From Desulfamplus sp. (GTDB lineage: Bacteria > Desulfobacterota > Desulfobacteria > Desulfobacterales > Desulfobacteraceae), in contig JADFZQ010000011.1 of NCBI GenBank assembly GCA_015232455.1, positions 1 through 64,000 on the forward strand: 64,000 bases of DNA, in the 5' to 3' direction. The notes under the pieces are model-generated. The model made no database searches. It saw only the letters and a program-made list of their open reading frames with translations, and was not told the origin of the DNA. The position numbers were made by a program, and so were the translations under genes. Below, in pieces: positions 7,164 through 17,547 of this stretch (position 1 is its first letter; each line of letters begins with the position of its first letter).

Positions 7164-10100
7164 ATGCCAAAAAGAACAGATATAAACAAAATTCTTATTA
7201 TTGGAGCAGGTCCGATCATCATAAGTCAGGCTTGCGAATTTGACTATTCAGGCACTCAGGCTTGCAAGGCTTTAAAAGAGGAAGGTTATGAGGTTGTTTT
7301 GATAAACTCTAACCCTGCCACAATTATGACCGACCCTGATACAGCAGACAGAGTATATATAGAACCAATAACCCCTGAAACAGTTGAAAAAGTGATTGAA
7401 AAAGAGAGACCAGATGCACTTTTGCCGACACTTGGTGGTCAAACTGGTTTAAATACTGCTGTTGAGGTTGCAAAACGTGGTATTCTTGAAAAGTATAATG
7501 TTGAGATGATCGGAGCATCTGTTGAAGCTATAAAAAAAGCAGAAGATAGAGAGCTTTTTCGTGATGCCATGAATCGGATCAATTTGCGTATCCCCAAAAG
7601 TGGATTTGCAACAAACATGTTTGAGGTAGAAAAAATTGCAGAAGAGATAGGCTTTCCAATAATTGTGCGTCCAAGTTTTACACTTGGTGGAACAGGCGGA
7701 GGAGTTGCTTACAACCCTGAAGAGCTTGCTGTTCTTGCCAAAAAAGGGCTTGATGCAAGCTTTATAGGGCAGGTCATGCTTGAGGAGTCGGTTCTTGGCT
7801 GGAAAGAGTATGAGCTTGAGGTTATGAGAGATCACGCTGGAAATGTCGTGATTATCTGTTCTATTGAAAACATTGACCCAATGGGCGTTCACACAGGAGA
7901 CAGCATAACCGTTGCACCTGCTCAAACTTTATCAGATAAAGAATACCAGATGCTAAGAGATGCCTCAATTGCAATTATGCAAGAGATTGGCGTTGATACT
8001 GGAGGCTCTAATGTTCAGTTTGCCATAAATCCTGTTAATGGCGAAATGATCATTGTTGAGATGAATCCAAGAGTTTCAAGAAGCTCTGCTCTTGCATCTA
8101 AAGCTACTGGTTTTCCAATTGCAAAGATTGCTGCAAAACTTGCAGTTGGCTTTACATTAGATGAGATCAAAAACGACATCACAGGCGAGACTCTTGCCTG
8201 TTTTGAGCCATCCATTGACTACTGTGTTGTAAAAATTCCACGCTGGACATTTGAAAAGTTCCCTGAAGCTGATGATATTTTGACAACTGCTATGAAATCA
8301 GTTGGAGAAACCATGTCAATTGGCAGAACCTTTAAAGAGGCTTTGCAAAAGGGTTTGCGTTCGCTTGAGATTGGCAGATTTGGATTTGGTGCAGATGGAA
8401 AAGACCCTGCTTTTGGCACTGTATCTAAAACTGAGCTTGAGTATAGACTTGCAACTCCAAATTCACAAAGAATTTTTTATATTAAATATGCTCTTGAAAA
8501 TGGCATGACTATTGAAAATATTAACGAGCTTACAGGTATTGATCCGTGGTTTTTATATCAGATGAAGCAGATTGTAGATTTTCAAAAAACAATTGTCCTG
8601 ACCTGTGCAACTCCTGCCTCACTCCCTCTCCATGGGATAGGGGAAAATACCCTTTCAGCAGCCCTCCCAGCGGGGGGGATTGGGGGGGCTACAATCAATA
8701 TCTCTTTTGAAATGATGGAAAAGGCAAAAAGATGGGGATTTTCAGACAGACAGCTTGCACACTTAACAGGTTTTTCAGAAGAGCAGATTGAAAATTACAG
8801 AAAAAAACTTGGTATTGTGCCAGTCTATAAACTTGTTGATACCTGTGCTGCTGAATTTAGAGCAGTAACCCCGTATTACTACTCAACTTATGAGAAAGAG
8901 TGTGAGGCAAGGGTCTCTTCTTGCAAAAAGGTTATGATTCTCGGTGGTGGTCCAAACAGAATAGGGCAGGGGATAGAGTTTGATTATTGCTGTGTTCAAG
9001 CATCTTTTGCTTTAAGAGAAGAGGGTGTTGAAAGCATAATGGTAAACAGCAACCCAGAAACTGTCAGCACAGATTATGATACATCAGATAAACTCTACTT
9101 TGAACCTCTAACCCGTGAAGATGTTTTGCATATTATAGAAAAAGAGAAACCTGATGGCGTAATTGTTCAATTTGGCGGACAAACTCCTTTAAATCTTGCA
9201 ACTGCTTTAAAAAAAGCAGGTGCTTCAATTATTGGCACAAGTCCTGAAAGTATTGATATGGCTGAAAATAGAGACCTATTTCAGGCAATGCTTAAAAAAC
9301 TCAATATTGCCCAGCCAGCAAACGGTATTGCCACAAATTTTCCAGAAGCTCAAAAGGTTGCTAAAGAGATTGGATACCCTGTGATGGTAAGACCTTCGTT
9401 TGTGCTTGGCGGACGGGCAATGAAGATAGTTTATGAGCCAAAAGAGCTTGAAGAGTATTTTAACCTTGCAATATCAGCCTCTCCTGATCACCCTGTTTTG
9501 ATTGACCAATTTCTTGAAGATGCTTTTGAGCTTGATGTTGATGCAATTTGCGATGGACACCGAACCATAATTGGCGGAATGATGGAGCATATTGAAGAGG
9601 CTGGTATCCACTCTGGAGATTCTGCTTGTGTTTTGCCGCCTTACAGCATTCCAGAAAATTTAATTAAAGAGATGGCAGATGCTACCCGTGCTTTAGCAAA
9701 AGAGCTTAAAGTTGTGGGGCTTATGAATATTCAATTTGCCATTATGAACAATAAAGTCTATGTGCTTGAGGTCAATCCAAGAGCATCAAGAACAGTTCCG
9801 TTTGTAAGTAAAGCAACTGGCGTTCCTTTGGCAAAACTTGCCACAAAGGTGATGCTTGGCAAAACGCTTGATGAGCTTGGTCTTACAAAAGAGGTTGTGC
9901 CTTTACACTATTCAGTAAAAGAGGCTGTCATGCCATTTGACAGGTTTGATAAGGTTGATCCCGTGCTTGGTCCTGAGATGAAATCAACTGGCGAAGTTAT
10001 GGGAATTGACATGGATTTAGGAGCAGCAGTTGCTAAAGCTCAGCTTGGTGCAGGTCAAAATCTTCCAACTCATGGCACTGTCTTTATAAGCGTTCAAGAC

Positions 10101-10466
10101 AGCGATAAGAAGGCGGCTTTGCAGGTTGCAAGAGAGTTTTATGAGATGGGCTTTAAACTTATTGCCACAAGAGGAACCGCAACTTTTCTTAAAGATAATT
10201 CAATTCCAACAAAGGTTGTGGAAAAGGTATCTACTGGCAGACCTCATGTTGTTGATGCTGTTAAAAATAATGAAATCCAACTTATTTTAAATACAGGTGC
10301 AAGCAGGCAGACAAAAAGAGATGGTTATGAAATTAGACGTGCTGCCATAAGATATAAAATACCTTATGCAACAACAACTGATGGTGCAAAGGCAATTTGC
10401 AGAGCAATCAAAGCATTGAAAAAAGAGCCTCTGACTGTAAAGTCAATTCAGGAGTATCATAGTTAA
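7164..10466 (+). CDS. carB: Carbamoyl-phosphate synthase large subunit
   Basis: Makes carbamoyl phosphate from bicarbonate, ammonia and two ATP. It has two homologous ATP-grasp halves (about 1-400 and 585-960), each with I-G-x-G-P-x-x-I/R-I-x-Q-x-x-E-F-D-Y, an oligomerisation region between them, and a C-terminal MGS regulatory domain (from about 965; I-A-T-R-G-T-A). It is 1100 residues long, against about 1073 in E. coli. The excess lies in one insertion at about residues 480-515. It should be functional, as the insertion is in frame and between domains. Confidence 0.97.
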   Translation: MPKRTDINKILIIGAGPIIISQACEFDYSGTQACKALKEEGYEVVLINSNPATIMTDPDTADRVYIEPITPETVEKVIEKERPDALLPTLGGQTGLNTAVEVAKRGILEKYNVEMIGASVEAIKKAEDRELFRDAMNRINLRIPKSGFATNMFEVEKIAEEIGFPIIVRPSFTLGGTGGGVAYNPEELAVLAKKGLDASFIGQVMLEESVLGWKEYELEVMRDHAGNVVIICSIENIDPMGVHTGDSITVAPAQTLSDKEYQMLRDASIAIMQEIGVDTGGSNVQFAINPVNGEMIIVEMNPRVSRSSALASKATGFPIAKIAAKLAVGFTLDEIKNDITGETLACFEPSIDYCVVKIPRWTFEKFPEADDILTTAMKSVGETMSIGRTFKEALQKGLRSLEIGRFGFGADGKDPAFGTVSKTELEYRLATPNSQRIFYIKYALENGMTIENINELTGIDPWFLYQMKQIVDFQKTIVLTCATPASLPLHGIGENTLSAALPAGGIGGATINISFEMMEKAKRWGFSDRQLAHLTGFSEEQIENYRKKLGIVPVYKLVDTCAAEFRAVTPYYYSTYEKECEARVSSCKKVMILGGGPNRIGQGIEFDYCCVQASFALREEGVESIMVNSNPETVSTDYDTSDKLYFEPLTREDVLHIIEKEKPDGVIVQFGGQTPLNLATALKKAGASIIGTSPESIDMAENRDLFQAMLKKLNIAQPANGIATNFPEAQKVAKEIGYPVMVRPSFVLGGRAMKIVYEPKELEEYFNLAISASPDHPVLIDQFLEDAFELDVDAICDGHRTIIGGMMEHIEEAGIHSGDSACVLPPYSIPENLIKEMADATRALAKELKVVGLMNIQFAIMNNKVYVLEVNPRASRTVPFVSKATGVPLAKLATKVMLGKTLDELGLTKEVVPLHYSVKEAVMPFDRFDKVDPVLGPEMKSTGEVMGIDMDLGAAVAKAQLGAGQNLPTHGTVFISVQDSDKKAALQVAREFYEMGFKLIATRGTATFLKDNSIPTKVVEKVSTGRPHVVDAVKNNEIQLILNTGASRQTKRDGYEIRRAAIRYKIPYATTTDGAKAICRAIKALKKEPLTVKSIQEYHS
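8600..8700 (+). repeat. Repeat-like in-frame insertion in carB
   Basis: A local island of G and C runs (CTCCCTCTCCATGGGATAGG, then CCCTCCCAGC and GGGGGGGATTGGGGGGG) in an otherwise AT-rich gene. It adds about 28 residues relative to E. coli CarB between the D-P-W-F-L motif and K-R-W-G-F-S-D. The composition resembles intergenic palindromic repeats. No stop codon is present in the carB frame. Confidence 0.65.
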
Positions 10467-10488
10467 GGTAAATTCGGGAAATATTGAA

Positions 10489-11919
10489 ATGAAAAATATG
10501 ATAATTGATAATAGCAGACCTAAAGAAGAGTGCGGTGTTTTTGGTATTTATAGACACCCAGAAGCTGCCCAGTTGACCTATTTTGGACTTTATGCACTTC
10601 AGCACAGAGGACAAGAGAGTGCTGGAATCTCAGTTGCAAGAGAAAAAGATAAAATCTTCTCCCACAAAGGCATGGGGCTTGTCCATGACATATTTGAGAT
10701 GGACGATTTAAAAAAGATAGAGGGCGGTGGAGGCAGTGCAATTGGTCATGTCCGCTACTCAACTACAGGAGACTCTAATCTCACCAATGCCCAGCCATTT
10801 GTAGTTCAGCACAGAGGCAGAGCCTATGCAGTTGCTCACAACGGTAATTTAGTTAATGCCCATATCTTAAAAAATGAACTTGAAGAGAATGGCTCAATAT
10901 TTCAGACCACAATGGATAGCGAGGTTTTTCTCCATCTCTTTATTAAAAATTTAAGACAAGGAGATGTTGTTCAAGCCATTCAAAAGGCAGTTGTAAAAAT
11001 TGAAGGTGCTTACTCTTTTGTGCTTCTTACCTGTAAAGGTGAGGTTATTGGAGTAAAAGACCCGCATGGATTCCGCCCTTTGGCTTTAGGAAAACTTAAT
11101 GGGCATTATGTGCTTGCGTCAGAAACCTGTGCATTTGATTTGGTTCAGGCGGAATTTGTAAGAGAGCTTGATCCAGGAGAGATTGTAATTATTAACGAAG
11201 ATGGAGTTCAAAGCATCAAAGCTTCCAATCCTCCTGAAAAACGATCTCTTTGCATATTTGAATATATCTATTTTGCAAGACCAGACAGCACCATCTGCGG
11301 AAAAAATGTCTATCAGATGAGAAAAGCACTTGGTAAACAGCTTGCGATGGAGTCTCACGTTGATGCTGATTTTGTCATGCCTTTCCCAGATTCAGGCAAC
11401 TATTCAGCAATTGGATATGCTGAAGAGTCTGGAATTCCATTTGAGATGGCAATGATTAGAAACCACTATGTTGGAAGAAGTTTTATCCAGCCAACCCAAA
11501 GCATGAGAGATTTTGCAGTCCGTATTAAGCTCAATCCTGTAAGAGAGTTGATAAAAGGTAAAGAGATCATTATTATTGAAGATTCGATAATTAGAGGCAC
11601 TACTGCACGAACAAGGGTTCAGGCTTTGCGTGATCTTGGAGCAAAAAAGGTTCACATGAGAATAAGCTGCCCGCCCCATCGATTCCCCTGCTATTATGGT
11701 ATTGATTTTTCGACAAAAGGAGAGCTTGTTGCTGCAACAAAAACCGAAGAGGAGCTTACCCATTTTTTAGGACTTGATACCCTTCACTATCTTTCAATTG
11801 ATGGAATGCTTGAGGCAAGCGGCGTTGAGAATCCTGCAAACAACTTTTGCAAGGCGTGCTTTGATGGCTCATATCCAGTTGCTTTTGATCCTAATCTTTC
11901 AAAGAAGTGTATGGGATAA
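10489..11919 (+). CDS. purF: Amidophosphoribosyltransferase
   Basis: First committed step of purine synthesis: PRPP and glutamine to phosphoribosylamine. 476 residues. The Ntn-type glutaminase starts at a Cys in E-E-C-G-V-F-G-I after a short propeptide (Cys15 from this start, Cys12 if the ATG at 10498 is used). The phosphoribosyltransferase domain has I-I-I-I-E-D-S-I-I-R-G-T-T. Cysteines in C-I-F-E-Y, C-P-P-H-R-F-P-C and C-K-A-C-F-D match the Bacillus-type enzyme with a structural [4Fe-4S] cluster, as suits an anaerobe. Confidence 0.96.
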   Translation: MKNMIIDNSRPKEECGVFGIYRHPEAAQLTYFGLYALQHRGQESAGISVAREKDKIFSHKGMGLVHDIFEMDDLKKIEGGGGSAIGHVRYSTTGDSNLTNAQPFVVQHRGRAYAVAHNGNLVNAHILKNELEENGSIFQTTMDSEVFLHLFIKNLRQGDVVQAIQKAVVKIEGAYSFVLLTCKGEVIGVKDPHGFRPLALGKLNGHYVLASETCAFDLVQAEFVRELDPGEIVIINEDGVQSIKASNPPEKRSLCIFEYIYFARPDSTICGKNVYQMRKALGKQLAMESHVDADFVMPFPDSGNYSAIGYAEESGIPFEMAMIRNHYVGRSFIQPTQSMRDFAVRIKLNPVRELIKGKEIIIIEDSIIRGTTARTRVQALRDLGAKKVHMRISCPPHRFPCYYGIDFSTKGELVAATKTEEELTHFLGLDTLHYLSIDGMLEASGVENPANNFCKACFDGSYPVAFDPNLSKKCMG

Positions 11920-12917
11920 AGGAAAGAGCTTTGTTATCTATATTTGAAAATGGGCATGAGAATAGCCAAGTTGATTTAGTTATATCTAATAAATTTGTCT
12001 CTCAATTTGACGCACTAATTGCCAATTGCGATACTTTAGATTTATTAAAGACAATACCTGATGGAACTGTTGACTTAATAGTTAGCTCTCCTCCATATAA
12101 CTTAGGTAAATCATACGAAAACAGGCAAAGTTTTAAAGAGTATCTTGGTTTCCAAAAACAGGTTATAGAGGAGTGTTATAGAACATTAAAACCAGAAGGC
12201 AATTTTTGTTGGCAAGTTGGTAATTATGTAGATAAAGGAGAGGTTTTTCCTCTTGATATATACTACTATGATATTTTTAAGTTTGATTTTAATATGAAAC
12301 TGAGAAACAGAATTATCTGGTATTTTGGGCATGGATTACATGCTTCAAAACGATTTTCTGGTAGATATGAAACAATATTGTGGTTTTCTAAATCTGATAA
12401 TTATCTATTTAATTTAGATCCAGTTAGAGTTCCTTCAAAATATCCCGGTAAACGCCATTTTAAAGGCGATAAAAAGGGGCAGCCTTCATGTAATCCAAAT
12501 GGTAAAAATCCCTCTGATATATGGGATATTATTATTAATGATTTTGATACATGCCTTTGGGATATTCCAAATGTAAAGTCAAACCACCCTGAAAAAACCA
12601 TTCACCCTTGCCAATATCCAATTGAACTCATAGAAAGGTTAGTTTTATCAATGACAAATAAAGATGGTGTTGTATTAGATCCATTTATGGGAGTGGGTTC
12701 AACGCTATTGGCTGCGTTATTACACAATAGAAAAACGATTGGAGTTGAGAAAGAAAAAGATTACTTTGAGATTACAAAATCAAGAATAGATGATCTTAAA
12801 AAAGGCTCTCTAAAAAAAAGACCATTGGGAAAACCTATTCATAAACCTACAGGAAGGGAAAAAGTATCACAAAAACCCATTGAATGGGAGATATATCAAC
12901 AGGAGCTATTAATATGA
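11907..12917 (+). CDS. DNA methyltransferase (N4-cytosine/N6-adenine class)
   Basis: 336-residue (from the GTG at 11907) site-specific methyltransferase. The catalytic motif S-P-P-Y-N-L-G is near residue 60, before the AdoMet-binding motif D-P-F-M-G-V-G-S-T at about 270, which is the beta-class order. The S-P-P-Y form is common among N4-cytosine enzymes but not exclusive. The frame overlaps the purF end by 13 bases. A TTG at 11931 behind AAGGAAAGAG is an alternative start. It overlaps the next gene by ATGA. Together with the following gene it looks like a type II restriction-modification pair. Confidence 0.88.
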   Translation: MYGIKERALLSIFENGHENSQVDLVISNKFVSQFDALIANCDTLDLLKTIPDGTVDLIVSSPPYNLGKSYENRQSFKEYLGFQKQVIEECYRTLKPEGNFCWQVGNYVDKGEVFPLDIYYYDIFKFDFNMKLRNRIIWYFGHGLHASKRFSGRYETILWFSKSDNYLFNLDPVRVPSKYPGKRHFKGDKKGQPSCNPNGKNPSDIWDIIINDFDTCLWDIPNVKSNHPEKTIHPCQYPIELIERLVLSMTNKDGVVLDPFMGVGSTLLAALLHNRKTIGVEKEKDYFEITKSRIDDLKKGSLKKRPLGKPIHKPTGREKVSQKPIEWEIYQQELLI

Positions 12918-13189
12918 TTATCGCTGCTGAATACTCTTTTAATCATGGTAAAGAGCTTATTGAAGATAAATTTCCCCTTTATCTATCTGAAGTAATAGAG
13001 GTTATAACTCTGACTGACTTCAGCAAATTGGCTGGCATAGAGGTTGGAGTAGAGATAGTTCCTATCAAAGATTTAGCAGACGAGATGTCAACTGGCGTGA
13101 GCTATTTTGAGCAATTTGTATGGGATTTAAAAAATAGAGGTGTATCCAATATTGATCTTCCCGTCTTGATATTAGGGGTTGCACCATGA
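12914..13189 (+). pseudogene. BglII/BstYI-type restriction endonuclease with internal deletion
   Basis: 91-residue open frame. The beginning I-I-A-A-E-Y-S-F-N-H-G-K-E-L-I and the end V-G-V-E-I-V-P-I-K-D-L-A-D-E-M-S, S-Y-F-E-Q and L-P-V-L-I-L-G-V-A-P correspond to the two ends of BstYI/BglII-family endonucleases (normally about 200 residues). The middle, including the D...ExQ catalytic core, is missing, apparently by an in-frame deletion near residue 40. It overlaps its neighbours by 4 bases on each side, so coupling survived. It cannot be an active endonuclease. A retained structural or regulatory role is possible but unproven. Confidence 0.75.
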
Positions 13190-14328
13190 AAAAACAAACA
13201 GTCGCATTTTCAAAAAATTCATCAAATATATTTTTTCATATTCTTACAAAGTGTAATTTATCCTGCCGTCACTGTTACATCAATCCAGAACAGCATGGAA
13301 AGAATACCCTAAGTATTGATACTATAAAAGAGTGGCTTTATCTATTTGTTCAGAGTTCTAAAAAATCTGAAGAGATTAATGTTATTTTTTTAGGAGGTGA
13401 ACCAACTTTACACCCAGATTTATCTGTTGCTGTTAAGGAGGCAAGAAGGCTTGGGGTCAAATCAATCACCATTGATACTAACGGCTATCTTTTCCATAAC
13501 ATACTTGAAAAAATAACTCCTGATGAAGTTGATTTTATCAGCTTCTCATTAGATGGAGCAACCGAAGAGACCAATGATTTTATAAGGGGAAAAGGCAGCT
13601 ATAAAACTGTTTTAGAAGGTATAAAAAAAGCTGTCAATCTGGGGTTTTCCACATCAATGATCTATACAGTCAGTTCTGATAATTTGCATGAACTTGCACT
13701 TATGCCAAATTTACTTAAATCTCTTTTACTCCAAGATGCTGGAATTGAGCGTTTATTTATACAAGTTGTTGGTATTCGTGGTGCATCAGCAGATAAAAGT
13801 GCAATTAGCATAAGCGAATGTAGTAGCAGTAAAGAGCAAACTAAGAAGATGGATATTATTAATCGTCAGGTATCTAAAGATGCGTGGATTAAAATTGTGC
13901 CAAAGGTGGCTAAAGAAGTTGCACAGCTTGGCATTGCTGTAACTTATCCAAAGGTGTTTTTAGAAAATGGTGAAGAATTTGAATGTGCAGGTCTTGTTGC
14001 TAATAACTACTTTATCTTTCCAAATGGTAGAGTCTATCGCTGTCCCTTGTGCGAAGATTACCCTATTCACAGTTTAGAGATAAAAATTCCAAATATTAAC
14101 TCTAAAGAGATTAATAGTAGCGGTAATGGTAATGAGATTGTTAAAAAGCAATGTTTAATATTGCCAACCTCAAAAATTAATGAAAGCGATCTTTTTGAAC
14201 TAAATATTTCAGAAGGGTGCGTTATGAACAAATTAATTCAGCCTGCAAATTTATCTTATAATTTAGATGGCACTCCATGTTATAAAATAGCCTGCTGTAT
14301 GCTCAAAGAGGAGGTTATAAAAAGTTGA
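13186..14328 (+). CDS. Radical SAM protein with SPASM-like C-terminus
   Basis: 380 residues. The radical-SAM cluster motif is T-K-C-N-L-S-C-R-H-C-Y (Cys-x3-Cys-x2-Cys, about residues 24-33), followed by the glycine-rich L-G-G-E-P-T. C-terminal cysteines in F-E-C-A-G-L, Y-R-C-P-L-C, G-C-V and T-P-C-Y-K-I-A-C-C suggest auxiliary Fe-S clusters, as in SPASM peptide-modifying enzymes. It overlaps the endonuclease remnant by ATGA. No short precursor peptide gene was seen next to it. The substrate is unknown; modification of a protein or peptide is more likely than nucleic acid, judged by family only. Confidence 0.8.
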   Translation: MKKQTVAFSKNSSNIFFHILTKCNLSCRHCYINPEQHGKNTLSIDTIKEWLYLFVQSSKKSEEINVIFLGGEPTLHPDLSVAVKEARRLGVKSITIDTNGYLFHNILEKITPDEVDFISFSLDGATEETNDFIRGKGSYKTVLEGIKKAVNLGFSTSMIYTVSSDNLHELALMPNLLKSLLLQDAGIERLFIQVVGIRGASADKSAISISECSSSKEQTKKMDIINRQVSKDAWIKIVPKVAKEVAQLGIAVTYPKVFLENGEEFECAGLVANNYFIFPNGRVYRCPLCEDYPIHSLEIKIPNINSKEINSSGNGNEIVKKQCLILPTSKINESDLFELNISEGCVMNKLIQPANLSYNLDGTPCYKIACCMLKEEVIKS

Positions 14329-14429
14329 TAAATTTTTGTTGTCAAAGTAATTTGGAAAGAGAATTAGCGATATAGTTCGATGACCAGCGTAAGAGAGAAA
14401 TAAAATAACAAAATTAAGGAAAAAAAGAG

Positions 14430-16148
14430 ATGAACTTTAAAAATTTAAGTATTAAGTGGAAAATTTTTGGGATTGTATTGATAGGTCCCCTTGTTGTGTC
14501 TCTGGTTCTTGCACTTCAAGATATAAACAATATTAAAGAGTGGGCTGAAAAATCAACAATTGAGAAGAGTCGTGCTGTTGTTCTTATGGCTGAAGCTGGC
14601 AGAAATGAGATGGCAAATAAACTTAATCAAGGAATTATAAAGCCATTTGCTGAATTAGATAAATCCAATATTATAGAGGCGGTGCCTGTTATCACTGCTA
14701 TTAACATGGCAAAAATAAACGCACAAAAAGCAGGTTATGAGTTTAGGGTTCCAAAGTTTAGTCCAAGAAACCCTGAAAATGAGCCGACTGAACTTGAGTC
14801 AACAATATTAAAAGAGCTTGAAGATCAAAATCTTGAGGAGAAAATTGTAGTTGAAGAGAATCAGATTCGTTACTTTAAGCCTGTTCGTCTAACCAAAGAG
14901 TGTCTATTTTGTCATGGTGATCCAAAAGGCAAAACTGATCCTACTGGCGGTATAATGGAAGGTTGGAAAGAGGGAGAAATCCATGGTGCTTTTGAAATTA
15001 TCGGATCGCTTAAAGAGGCAAAAGAGGCTGTTTGGGAAGCTCAAAAATCTATTGTTCTATGGACTCTGTCTATTTTAGTTCTAATTAGCATGTTTGTATG
15101 GTTACTAATTAAAATGAATGTTTTGAAACCTATTGAGAAATCAAGAGAGTGTATCAATTCAATATCAAAAGGAGTTCTAACTTGTTCTATCCAATCTGAC
15201 TCTAAAGATGAGTTTGGGGAGATGTCATCAAATCTTAACACAATGTCTGCTAACTTAAGAAAGATGATCTCTGAAATCTCTGAGGACTCTAAGATACTTC
15301 TTGAGTCATCAAGTGGAATTCAAAATATTGCTAATTCTTTATCTTCTGGTTCTGAAAAAACATCAATGAACGCAAATACTGTAGCAGTCGCCGCTGAAGA
15401 GATGAGTGCCAACATGAATTCAGTCGCTGCTGCAATGGAACAGGCTTCAACAAATATAGGTATAGTTGCAAATTCAGCGGAAAATATTACCCGCAATATA
15501 AATGAAATTTCTCGCAATTCAGACAAAGCAAGAGAGATTACAGATAAGGCTGTAAAACAGGCTATAAGAGCTTCTGAACGGGTTGATAAATTAGGAAGAG
15601 CTGCAACTCAAATTGGAAAGGTAACAGAAGCTATAAGCACAATTTCAGAGCAGACAAACCTTTTGGCTTTAAATGCAACTATTGAGGCAGCAAGGGCAGG
15701 GGAGGCTGGTAAAGGTTTTGCAGTTGTTGCAAATGAGATAAAAGACCTTGCAAAGCAGACCTCTGATGCTACAAGCGAAATTAAACAGATGATTGATGAT
15801 ATTCAACAATCAACTATGGAGACAGTAAAGGATATTGAAGAGATATCGAGCGTTATAAATAGTGTGAACAAAACCGTATCTGAAATTGCAACATCTGTAG
15901 ATGAACAGTCAAGAACCACCCGTGAAATTGCGGAGAATGTAATGCAGGCTTCTCAAGGTATAAGTGAGGTGAATGAGAATGTCTCTCAGACATCTGCTGT
16001 GTCTGAAGATATTGCAAGAGATATTTCAGACGTAAATCACTCTGCTCAAGAGATGTCAAAAAATAGCACAACACTCAATAGCAAATCTCGTGAACTTTTT
16101 GAAATATCGGAAAAGATGAAGACTACGGTAAGTAAGTTTAAGATTTAG
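14430..16148 (+). CDS. Methyl-accepting chemotaxis protein with haem-binding Tll0287-like sensor
   Basis: 572-residue receptor: TM1 at about 12-30, a periplasmic DUF3365/Tll0287-like domain, TM2 at about 208-229, HAMP, then a long MCP signalling coiled coil with the tip [19 protein letters not shown]. The sensor has a covalent c-type haem motif E-C-L-F-C-H at about residues 157-162, so it probably senses redox state or a gas. GGAAAAAAAGAG precedes the ATG. The gene is monocistronic, ending in a strong terminator. Confidence 0.93.
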   Translation: MNFKNLSIKWKIFGIVLIGPLVVSLVLALQDINNIKEWAEKSTIEKSRAVVLMAEAGRNEMANKLNQGIIKPFAELDKSNIIEAVPVITAINMAKINAQKAGYEFRVPKFSPRNPENEPTELESTILKELEDQNLEEKIVVEENQIRYFKPVRLTKECLFCHGDPKGKTDPTGGIMEGWKEGEIHGAFEIIGSLKEAKEAVWEAQKSIVLWTLSILVLISMFVWLLIKMNVLKPIEKSRECINSISKGVLTCSIQSDSKDEFGEMSSNLNTMSANLRKMISEISEDSKILLESSSGIQNIANSLSSGSEKTSMNANTVAVAAEEMSANMNSVAAAMEQASTNIGIVANSAENITRNINEISRNSDKAREITDKAVKQAIRASERVDKLGRAATQIGKVTEAISTISEQTNLLALNATIEAARAGEAGKGFAVVANEIKDLAKQTSDATSEIKQMIDDIQQSTMETVKDIEEISSVINSVNKTVSEIATSVDEQSRTTREIAENVMQASQGISEVNENVSQTSAVSEDIARDISDVNHSAQEMSKNSTTLNSKSRELFEISEKMKTTVSKFKI

Positions 16149-16197
16149 AGTTTGTAGTAATGCTAATTTTTTGCAAATGTTTTACCACAATTTTTAT

Positions 16198-16221
16198 AGC
16201 CGAGCGATAAATCGCACGGCT
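16198..16221. repeat. Imperfect hairpin, 11-bp arms
   Basis: AGCCGAGCGAT and ATCGCACGGCT, with a 2-base loop and one mismatch. The first 16 bases recur in reverse complement at 4030-4045, so this belongs to a dispersed family. Confidence 0.75.
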
Positions 16222-16249
16222 AAATTATAAAGAAGTACACTTTAGTGGA

Positions 16250-16318
16250 CTAAATAAAATACGTCAGCTTTAGCTGACTTCTGGTATTTTAGCCCTGAAA
16301 TTTATTTCAGGGCTTTTT
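16250..16318 (+). terminator. Structured repeat acting as terminator between convergent genes (copy A)
   Basis: Two stems: GTCAGCT/AGCTGAC (16263-16278) inside an AATAC/GTATT outer pair, then AGCCCTGAAAT/ATTTCAGGGCT (16291-16314) followed by TTTTT. It would terminate the chemoreceptor transcript. The stop codon of the convergent protease gene lies inside it. A homologous copy lies at 58180-58248. Confidence 0.8.
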
Positions 16319-17546
16319 AAATAGGATTAACTATCTGCTCTGATTTACTAACCTCTTGATTCCCAAGCATTACTTTATTTGATTGAATTTTAAGGATTGT
16401 AGTTATATTTTCAAACATAATAAGTTTAATATTCTTTGTAGCTGGCATTATAATTGTAGTTTCATTGGTTTTATCTTTAAGAGTAACTGTTGCACCTAAC
16501 CTTGATACTAAAAATAGAGATGAATCTCCTTGAATTGCTATAAAACCAATCTCCTGAAAGTTGATAAGTTTTACATTAGAATTTTTTTGTATATAAAGAG
16601 AATTGATCCCAGATGAACCATAAACAGTAAGATCACTTCCAGAGTAAATTGTGGTTAGTTTACTATCTGTTAATACAATAGGAGCGTTTGCCAATCTAAT
16701 CTGCTCAAATATCCAATCTCTCATTTTTGAAACACGGGTATAGACACCATAGGAGTTTGGCTGGGCACAACCATTACCCCAACTTACAACTCCTATAAGG
16801 TTATAGCCACCATTTTGGTAAGGTATTACAAGTGGTCCTCCACTATCTCCAAAACAGGAATCTTTCCCTCCATCAATGAATCCAGCACAAAGCATATTAT
16901 CAGTTATTTCACCCTCACCAAAAAATTTACTGCAATCTTGGTTAGATACTAAAGGAAGATCAACTTCCTGTAATTGATTAGGGTATAAACTCCTCTGTTT
17001 TTGAGCTTCAGTATCACCCCAACCTATAGCAGTCGCCATAGTTGTAATATCAGAAGATGAAGAGATATTTAATGAAGGATCGCTATCTGGGGTTGCAATA
17101 AGATCAATTGGAGTCTGGGCAGATGCTCTTTTAAGTTTAATCAAAGCAACATCATTATCCGTTAAATAAGGGTCATAGTCAGGATTGACAATTATTCTTG
17201 AAACCTCAATTCTCTCATAGGTATCAGGTGCTGCCTTTAAATCAACAGCACCTAATACAACATCAATATCATTAATATCAATAATGTTTGCTGGTGAATC
17301 GCAGACACAATGAGCAGCCGTAACCACCCACTGAGGAGCTATTAGAGTGCCTCCACAAAACTGTCCAGAGTTAATATCTTCTTGGATTTCAGCACTATCA
17401 ACTATAGCTGTCATCCACGGATATTTTGACGGATCATCTACAGGGTTACCCCCTACTATACGAATCTGTTTAGCAAAAGATTGGGAAGGCAAATAAGAAC
17501 TTGCAAGCATAAATAGAGCTATAAAGAAAGGGGTAACTTTTTTCAT
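16317..17546 (-). CDS. Secreted trypsin-like serine protease (S1)
   Basis: About 409 residues from the ATG at 17546, one base after the stop of the upstream gene; the longer frame from 17576 would overlap that gene. A signal peptide (K-K-V-T-P-F-F-I-A-L-F-M-L-A) is followed by the activation-type start R-I-V-G-G. The catalytic triad is visible: T-A-A-H-C, D-N-D-V-A-L-I-K-L and G-D-S-G-G-P-L. Paired cysteines are as in animal-type trypsins. The last 100 residues form an extra beta-rich tail of unknown role. S1 proteases of this type are scattered in bacteria, so transfer is possible. Confidence 0.9.
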   Translation of the reverse strand: MKKVTPFFIALFMLASSYLPSQSFAKQIRIVGGNPVDDPSKYPWMTAIVDSAEIQEDINSGQFCGGTLIAPQWVVTAAHCVCDSPANIIDINDIDVVLGAVDLKAAPDTYERIEVSRIIVNPDYDPYLTDNDVALIKLKRASAQTPIDLIATPDSDPSLNISSSSDITTMATAIGWGDTEAQKQRSLYPNQLQEVDLPLVSNQDCSKFFGEGEITDNMLCAGFIDGGKDSCFGDSGGPLVIPYQNGGYNLIGVVSWGNGCAQPNSYGVYTRVSKMRDWIFEQIRLANAPIVLTDSKLTTIYSGSDLTVYGSSGINSLYIQKNSNVKLINFQEIGFIAIQGDSSLFLVSRLGATVTLKDKTNETTIIMPATKNIKLIMFENITTILKIQSNKVMLGNQEVSKSEQIVNPI

Positions 17547-17547
17547 A

